Assembly: GCF_000426545.1 (NCBI RefSeq)
Contig: NZ_AUFO01000009.1
Span: 293,057-357,056, forward strand
DNA: 64,000 nucleotides
Origin: Paenibacillus massiliensis subsp. panacisoli DSM 21345
GTDB taxonomy: Bacteria; Bacillota; Bacilli; Paenibacillales; Paenibacillaceae
Reading direction: 5' to 3'
The notes under the pieces were generated by a model. The model made no database searches. It saw only the letters and a list, made by a program, of their open reading frames with translations, and was not told the DNA's origin. This document shows positions 53,001 to 62,000 of the stretch, piece after piece (positions within the stretch are counted from its first letter, which is position 1; each line of letters starts with the position of its first letter). A program made the position numbers and the translations under genes.

Positions 53001-56000
53001 GTAATATCAGCATTCATGACAGCTTCTTCGATCTGGGTGGCGACTCTATCAAGTCGATTCAGGTATCCTCCAGGCTGTTCCAGTCGGGTTATCGTCTGGA
53101 AATGAAGGAGCTCTTCAAAAACCCGACAATTGCAGGCTTGAGCCCATATGTACAAACAGCAGGTCGCGTTGCTGAGCAAGGTGTCGTTACAGGCTCCACT
53201 GCCCTGCTCCCTATACAGCATTGGTTTTTTGAACAGTACGCAGCCTCTGCGCACCATTTTAACCAGGCAGTTATGCTATTCCGGGAAAATGGGTTCCAAG
53301 AAGCGGCGCTTCGTCGTGTCATGACACGAGTTGTTGAGCATCATGACGCGCTACGTCTCGTATTTCGTCAGACGGATTCAGGATATCAGGCATGGAATCG
53401 CAGCATCTCTGAAGGTGAATTATTCACCCTGGAGTGTCTTGACCTTCAAGGAGAGGCTAACCCAAGCGCAGCCATAGAGGCTAAATCCAATGAAATTCAA
53501 GAGAGCATGGATCTGACGAATGGTCCTTTGTTGAAAATGGGGCTATTCCGATGCACAGATGGAGATCATCTGCTCATCGTTATTCACCATTTAGCTGTGG
53601 ATGGCGTGTCGTGGAGAATTCTGTTCGAGGATATTTCAGCAGGCTATGAGCAGATCATGAATGGCCAGGAGATCCAGTTGCCGCTAAAGACCGATTCGTA
53701 TCAGGCCTGGGCACAAGGGCTGTCACTGTATGCTGATGGGCAGGCTATGGAATCAGAGCGCCTGTATTGGGAGCAATATCGTGATATCCAGCTGGAGCCA
53801 CTGCCCAACGATGAGCCACTAGTTACGTCTACAATAACTGACTCTGCTACGGTCACAGTTCAATGGAGCGAAGAAGAGACAGAGCTCCTGCTTAGACAGG
53901 CTAACCGGGCCTATAGCACGGAGACGAATGATCTGCTTCTGACTGCGCTGGGCCTAGCTATTCAATCCTGGTGCGGTATCGAGCAAGTGATGGTCAATCT
54001 GGAAGGACACGGACGGGAGCCGATTATCCCGGGGATCGATATCACGCGTACTGTCGGTTGGTTCACCACCCAATTCCCTGTTGTTCTGGATATGGGTCAC
54101 AGTGAGCTGTCCTACCAGATTAAGAAGATCAAGGAGAGCATGAGGACGATCCCCAATAAGGGGATTGGATTCGGCTTATTGAAGTACCTGTCCGAGCACA
54201 CGGAGAAGAATTTCGATCATCTCAAGCCTGATATCAGCTTTAATTACCTGGGCCAATTCGACCAGGATCTGAGCCATAGCTCCTTGCGCCTGTCCCCTTA
54301 TTCGACGGGGCGTGCAGTGAGTGAGCATGCCGAGCAGATCTATGCCTTAGACATGAACGGATGGATTAACGGAGGGATACTGCAGCTCGACATCAGCTAT
54401 CGCCCTACCCAGTACCACCAAGAGACGATGGAGCACCTGGCTGGCCTTATTCACACATCCTTGCAGAGCGTCATCCAGCATTGTGCAGCCAAAGAATTCC
54501 CAGAGCTGACGCCTAGCGACCTGCTACTGAAGGGTCTTAGTATCGAGCAGCTTGAGCAGCTGTCAGAGCAGCATCGTCATATCGGCGAGATCGAGAATGC
54601 TTACATGCTGACGCCGATGCAGAAGGGCATGTTCTTTCACAGTCTTCTGGAGCCTGATTCATCATCCTATTTTGAGCAGGCCACATTCGAGTGGCATGGC
54701 CCATTCGATCCGCAGGGCTTCAAGCAGAGTCTGGACGCTTTGTTACAAAGACATTCTGCACTTCGCACCAATTTTCATAATGGCTGGGGTGACCCGATAC
54801 AGATCGTGTACCGCACCAGACACAGTGAGTTCAATTATGAGGATTTGAGCGATCTTGATGAGCTTCAGCGCGAAAGCAAGATTAAGCACTATATTGATAG
54901 TGATCAGACCAGGGGCTTCGATCTGACGCAAGATGTACTACTCCGTGTATCTGTACTGAAGAAGGATAAGGACGATTATCTGCTGATCTGGAGCTTCCAT
55001 CACATCATCATGGACGGATGGTGTGTACCGCTCATCACGCGGGAAGTATTCGATGTCTATTTGGCTGCTCAGCAACAGCAGGCCATTGAGCTGGCGCCAG
55101 CTGTGCCGTATAGCACTTATATCGAATGGCTTGAGCGTCAGGACCATGAGTCCTCTGCTCAGTATTGGAATGATTACTTGGCTGATTACGAGCAACACAC
55201 ACAGCTTCCACAGGCGCTGCACAGCAGCAAGTCAGCATCCTATGTCTCCAAGCAGCTGGTGTGCAGTCTGGGTACGGAACTAAGCAAGCGTATCGAGCAG
55301 GTAGCCAAAGGGCAGCAGGTGACGGTCAATACCCTGATGCAGACCGTGTGGGGTATTGTCCTTCAAAAGTACAACAACAGCAGAGATGTCGTCCTCGGCA
55401 GTGTTGTATCGGGAAGACCTGCCGAAATTCCAGGCATTGAGAGCATCATAGGCTTATTCATCAATACCATCCCAGTGCGTGTGAAGGCTGATGCTACTAT
55501 ACGTGTCTCTGAGCTTGTTAAGCACCAGCAGCAGCAATATCTGTCCTCTCACGCCCATGATACGTTCCCTCTATACGAGATACAGGCGCAGACAGGACAG
55601 CAGCATTTGATTAACCACATCATGGTGTTTGAGAACTATCCCGTAGAGGAACAGATCGAAGTGTTGGGTGGCGATCAGGCTGCCTTTGAAATTACAGATG
55701 CTGAGCTCTTTGAGCAGACGAATTATGATTTCAATCTGATTGTATTGCCAGGCAAGGAGTTCAATATTGTATTCCGCTTCAATGAGCTTGTCTATACGCA
55801 GGCCAGTATTGAACAGATTCAGGGACATTTCGTTCATATGCTCAAGCAGGTGGTTAACGAACCGGATCTTTGTGTGGGCGAGCTAACACTGGCAACACCA
55901 CATGAGGAAGCACAGCTGTCACTCCTCAACCAAAATGCAGTGATAGCTTATCCGAAGGAGAAGACACTGCAGCAGCTATTCGAGGAGCAGGTCGAGTCTA

Positions 56001-59000
56001 CCCCTGACAACACAGCTCTCGTCTTCGGAGATGAGCAACTGACCTATAGACAGCTTAATGAGAAGGCCAATAGATTGGCGCATACACTGCGTGCATACGG
56101 TGTCCAGGCCAATCAGCCTGTCGGAATTATGACGGAACGGTCGCTGGAAATGATCGTTGGTCTGCTTGCCATACTAAAAGCAGGCGGAGCCTACGTGCCT
56201 ATCGATCCGCAATATCCGGAGGAACGCATTCGCTTTATATTGGAGGATTCACATGCCACCGTACTGCTGGCTCATCCTCAGGTCAGGGATCGAGCGAAAG
56301 CGTTCAACGGACTCATACTGGATCTATCCGCAGAGGGTAACGATCTGTACGACACTGGCAACCCGACACCTGTGAATGGTCCTGATTCGTTGGCATGCAT
56401 CATCTATACTTCCGGCTCGACTGGTAAGCCGAAAGGCAACCTGACGATGCACTACAATATTAGTCGCGTCGTGAAGGACACGAACTATATCTGCTTCTCT
56501 CCACAGGATCGTGTCCTTCAGTTGTCCAGCTTCTCATTCGATGGCTCGACATTCGACATCTATGGGGCTCTTCTGAACGGAGCTTCACTGGTGTTAATTC
56601 GCGGCGAACAGGTATTGGATGCGCGAGAGCTGGCGGATGTGTTGCAGACAGAGCACATTACGAAGTGCTTCATGACCACCGCCCTCTTCAATACACTCAC
56701 AGATATTGATGTGAGCTGCTTCGACACGCTGGATACCCTCCTATTTGGTGGGGAGAAGGTGTCTGTTGAGCATGTGCGGAAGGCCTTGGCCAGACTCGGT
56801 CCTGGCCGCATCATTCATGTCTATGGACCGACGGAAAGCACAGTATTCGCCACCTACCATGCGGTGAACGAGCTGGATGAGGCAGCACAGACGGTGCCTA
56901 TTGGCCAACCGATCAGTCATACCTCAGCCTACATTATGGATCTGGATCTTCATCCACTGCCAGCAGGTATCCCTGGGGAGCTATACATTGGTGGTGACGG
57001 ATTGGCCTTGGGCTACCTGAACCAAACGGAGCTGACTGCCGAGCGATTCATTGCTTCTCCATTCGTAGACGGTGAACGTCTGTATCGGACAGGCGATCTG
57101 GTCCAAATGCGACCAGATGGTCAGATCGAGTATATAGATCGTATTGACGCACAAGTGAAGATTCGTGGCTATCGCATTGAATTGGGCGAGATAGAAGCGA
57201 ATTTACGGAAGCTGAATTCGGTACAAGAAGCTGTCGTTGTCGTCTATGAGGATCGCACGGGACAGAAGCATCTGGCAGCCTACTATACAGCAGCCAGCAC
57301 CTTGCTGTCCGAAGGTACATTGAAAGAGGAGCTAACACAAGTGCTGCCAGCTTATATGGTTCCAGCTTATTGGATTCAGCTGGATCGCTTGCCGCTGACT
57401 CCGAACGGCAAGATCGACCGTAAAGCATTGCCTGATCCACAAGTGAGCCGGGCAGACGGTGCACATCAGGAGCCACCAAGGACGCCTACCGAAGCACAGC
57501 TGGTGACCCTCTGGCAGGACGTGCTGGGACTCGACAGCGTGAGCATCAGAGACAACTTCTTCGAGCTTGGGGGTCATTCCCTGCGGGCTACCAACCTGGT
57601 TGCACGCATCTCTAGGGAGATGAATGGACAGCTCGCCCTCAGAGAGGTATTCCAGTTCCCGACCATTGAGCAGCTTGCCGGGCTACTGGATAACCGAGGA
57701 CAGTCAGTTCACGCGTCTATTCCGCTTGTGGAGCAACGAAGCTATTACCCTGTATCCTCGGCACAGAAGCGTTTGTACGTACTGAGCCAGCTGGAGGGCA
57801 GTGAGCTTAGTTACAATATGCCGGGCTCCCTGCTGGTGGAAGGACAGCTTGACCGGGCAAGGCTGGAAGGAGCCTTCCAGCAACTCATCGCTCGGCATGA
57901 GACACTAAGAACAAGCTTCGAGATCGTCGACGGCGAGCCTGTACAGCGCGTACAGGATGAAGTGTCATTTAAGGTAGAATACGAGCAGATCAGAGAAGAA
58001 GAGACATCAGAGCACATGCGTGCGTTCATTCGTCCCTTCGATCTCCAGCAAGCTCCACTGCTTCGAGTCGGCTTGCTTGAATTGGAGCCCGAGCGCCATC
58101 TGTTGCTGTTCGATATGCACCATATCGTATCCGATGGAGCCTCGATGGGCGTGCTGGTGGAGGAATTCATCCAGCTGTATGAAGGGAATTCACTGCCAGC
58201 ACTTCAAATGCAGTACAAGGACTATGCTGTATGGCAGCATTCCGAGCTTCATAGCGAACGCCTGTCTCAGCAGGAAGAATACTGGTTGAATGTGTTCCGT
58301 GGTGAGCTGCCTGTGCTCGACCTGCCTACCGACGGTGTCAGACCAGCGCTTCAAAGCTTCAAGGGAGACCAGATCGAATTCGTGATCGACGCCGCCAGAA
58401 GTGATGCGATCAGACAGCTTGCAGCAAGTACAGGATCTACCTTGTATATGGTGCTTCTATCTGCGTATACCTGCCTTCTGCACAAGTACACGGGTCAGGA
58501 GGATCTGGTTGTAGGTACCCCTATTGCGGGAAGACCACATAGTGAGCTGGAGCACCTGATCGGTATGTTCGTCGGCACACTGGCACTCCGTAACTACCCT
58601 TCTGGGGAGAAGACGTTCCTCGACTATCTGCAGGAGGTCAAGGAGAACGCCTTGCAAGCCTACGAGCATCAGGATTATCCGTTGGAGGAGCTTGTCTCGA
58701 AGCTGAATTTGAAAAGGGATCTCAGCCGTAATCCATTATTCGACACGATGTTTGCACTCCACAACTTTGAGCAGGTAGAACGGGGGATTGACGGTCTGTC
58801 CTTCAGTACCTACCCACACGAGCACCAGGTCGCCAAGTTTGACCTCATGCTCAATGTGACCGAGCAAGACAATGAGCTCGCATGCAGTCTGGAATATGCC
58901 ACCGTGCTGTTCCGACCAGATACAGCTAAGCGGATCACAAGCCATTTCGTACAGATTCTTGATGCGGTGATTCATGCACCCGAGACGAAGCTGGCTGAGA

Positions 59001-62000
59001 TCGACATGATTACGCCAGCAGAGCAGCTGGAGATTATGGAGCAATTCAACGCGACCCTAGCCGACTATCCAAAGGATACAACGATTCATCAGCTGTTCGA
59101 GGCGCAAGTGGCCAGAACGCCTGAGCAGACCGCTATCATTTTCGAGCACAATAGCATGACGTATCAGGAGCTGAATGAACGGGCGAACCAGTTAGCCCGG
59201 ACGCTGCGGGCCGCAGGTGTGCAGGTGGATCAGCGTGTTGGACTGATGACGGAGCGGTCGCTAGAAATGATGGTCGGCATCTTCGCGATCTTGAAGGCCG
59301 GTGGAGCCTATGTACCGATTGATCCGAGCTACCCGGAGGATCGTATCCGCTATATGCTGGAGGATTCGGGCGCACAGCTGCTGCTGCTGCCAAGTCATTT
59401 GCAGCCACCAATTCAATTTGCTGGACAGACCCTGAAGCTCGACGAGGCGCAATCATATCATATGGATGGTTCAAATTTGCAGCCGATGGCTGGACCACTG
59501 GACATGGCCTATGTGATCTATACTTCTGGCTCCACAGGTAAGCCAAAAGGCGTAATGGTCGAGCATCGTTCGGTCATCAACCGCCTGAACTGGATGCTGG
59601 AGCTGTACCCGTTCGAGCCAGGGGAAATCATCATGCAGAAGACAGCGATTACGTTCGACGTATCCGTGTGGGAGCTGTTCGGCTGGTCGCTGGTGGGAGC
59701 AAGCTTGTGTCTGCTTGCAGTAGACGGAGAGAAAGACCCCGAGGTCATTCTAGACACCATCGCTACACACAGGCTTAGCAGAATCCATTTCGTACCGGCT
59801 ATGCTGCATGTCTTCTTGGAGTTTGTTGAGCGTCAGGGCATATCGGCACAAAGCAAGTTATCTTCATTGAAGCTGGTGGCTACAAGTGGTGAGGCGTTGA
59901 CGCCATCTCAAGCTGAGAGATTCCATCAATATATCTCATCAGTCAGCCAGGCGAAGCTAGTGAACTTGTACGGTCCGACGGAAGCAACGGTCGAAGTATC
60001 CTATTTCGAGGTGCACCCGAACATCACTTATAGAGCGATCCCAATCGGTAGACCGATCTCCAATATTCGACTTTATGTCCTTAGCGAGGGAGGAAAGCTG
60101 CAGCCAATTGGCGTGCCGGGAGAGTTATGCATCGCAGGGGTCGGTGTAGCCAGAGGCTATCTGAATCGTCCTGATCTAACCTCCGACAAGTTTGTAGCCG
60201 ACCCATTTGTTCCAGAAGATCGCATGTATCGCACAGGCGATCTTGTACGCTGGCAGGCAGATGGCAACATTGAATATTTGGGTCGTATAGACCACCAGGT
60301 GAAGATCCGTGGTTACCGGATTGAACTGGGCGAGGTTGAAGCGCAGCTACTCAAGGTTAGCGCTATTCAAGAGGCTATCGTTGTTGCACGTGAAGAAGAG
60401 AATGGACAAAAGCAGCTATGCGCCTACTTTACGGCAGATAGTGCCCTGGCCGTAAGCGAGCTTCGGGGAGCATTGGCGCAAGAGCTGCCAGGCTATATGA
60501 TTCCATCATACTTTGTGCAGCTCACCCATATGCCGCTGAACGCAAATGGAAAAATCGACCGTAAGGCATTACCAGCACCGGAGAGCAGTCTGTCCATGGG
60601 ACACGAATATGTCTCTCCACGGACAGCGATAGAAGAAGTACTCGCTGCAATCTGGCAAAGCGTACTCGGGATGGACAGAATCAGTATTCATGATAGCTTC
60701 TTTGATCTTGGAGGCGACTCCATTAAAGCCATACAGGTGTCCTCAAGACTGATGCAAGCGGGTTACAGGCTCGATATGAAGCATTTGTTCAGATATCCTA
60801 CGGTCTCGGAGCTCAGCCAGCATGTACAAGTTCTCGTTCACACCGCCGACCAGAGCGAGGTAGTTGGCGAGACGCCACTGCTACCGATCCAGCACTGGTA
60901 CTTTGAGGAGACATCCACAGACCCTCATCACTTTAATCACGCGGTCATGCTGCATCAGGCGGAAGGGTTCGATCTTACTGCCCTTCGCAAGACGATGACC
61001 GGAATCGTACAGCATCATGATGCACTGCGGCTTGTCTTCCGACAGACAGATGATAGATATCAAGCGATGATTCGAGGCATTGATGAGGACGAGTTGTATA
61101 CGCTGGATATTGCCGATCTTCGTGATGAAGCTGATTGCCATACAGTGATTGAGGCAAAGGCTAGCGAGATTCAACGCAGCATCAATCTGAATACGGGGCC
61201 CCTGCTGAAGCTCGGATTGTTCCACTGCTCGGATGGCGACCATCTGCTGATCGTGATTCACCATCTGGCTGTTGACGGTATATCGTGGCGAATCCTGTTT
61301 GAGGATATTGCTTCAGGGTATGAGCAAGCGTTAACTGGGCAGGACATTCAGCTACCGCACAAGACGGACTCATTCCGCACCTGGGCACAGCAGCTGTCCT
61401 TGTATGCAGCAGGTCCAGCCATCACATCCGAACGAGCCTACTGGCAGAACCTTGTGCAGACGGCCTCAGCCATTGCACCGCTACCAAAGGATGAATCCCA
61501 GGATAGCCTGTTGTGGAGTCATGTTGATACTATTACCGTGCAATGGAGCGCCGAAGAGACCTTACTCCTGTTGCAGCAGGCCAATCAAGCCTATAACACG
61601 GAAGTAAGCGATCTGCTACTCACAGCCCTTGGCATGGCTGTCCATGCCTGGACTGGAAGTAGTCAGGTATTAGTGAACCTGGAAGGCCATGGACGAGAGA
61701 CAATCGTACCGAATGTTGATATTACCCGCACTGTCGGCTGGTTCACAAGTCAGTATCCCGTGATACTGGACATCGGCTCCGGTCAGGGTGTATCAGGTAT
61801 GATCAAGCGTGTAAAGGAAGACCTGCGGCGCATACCAAATAAAGGTATCGGATACGGAATCCTGACCTATTTGTCTGGCGGCCAAGGAAATGTTGACCAT
61901 GATTTACTCCTGCATCCAGACATTAGCTTCAACTACCTGGGGCAGTTCGACCAGGATATGGACAACAACAAGCTACAGATATCATCCTATCCTGTGGGTG

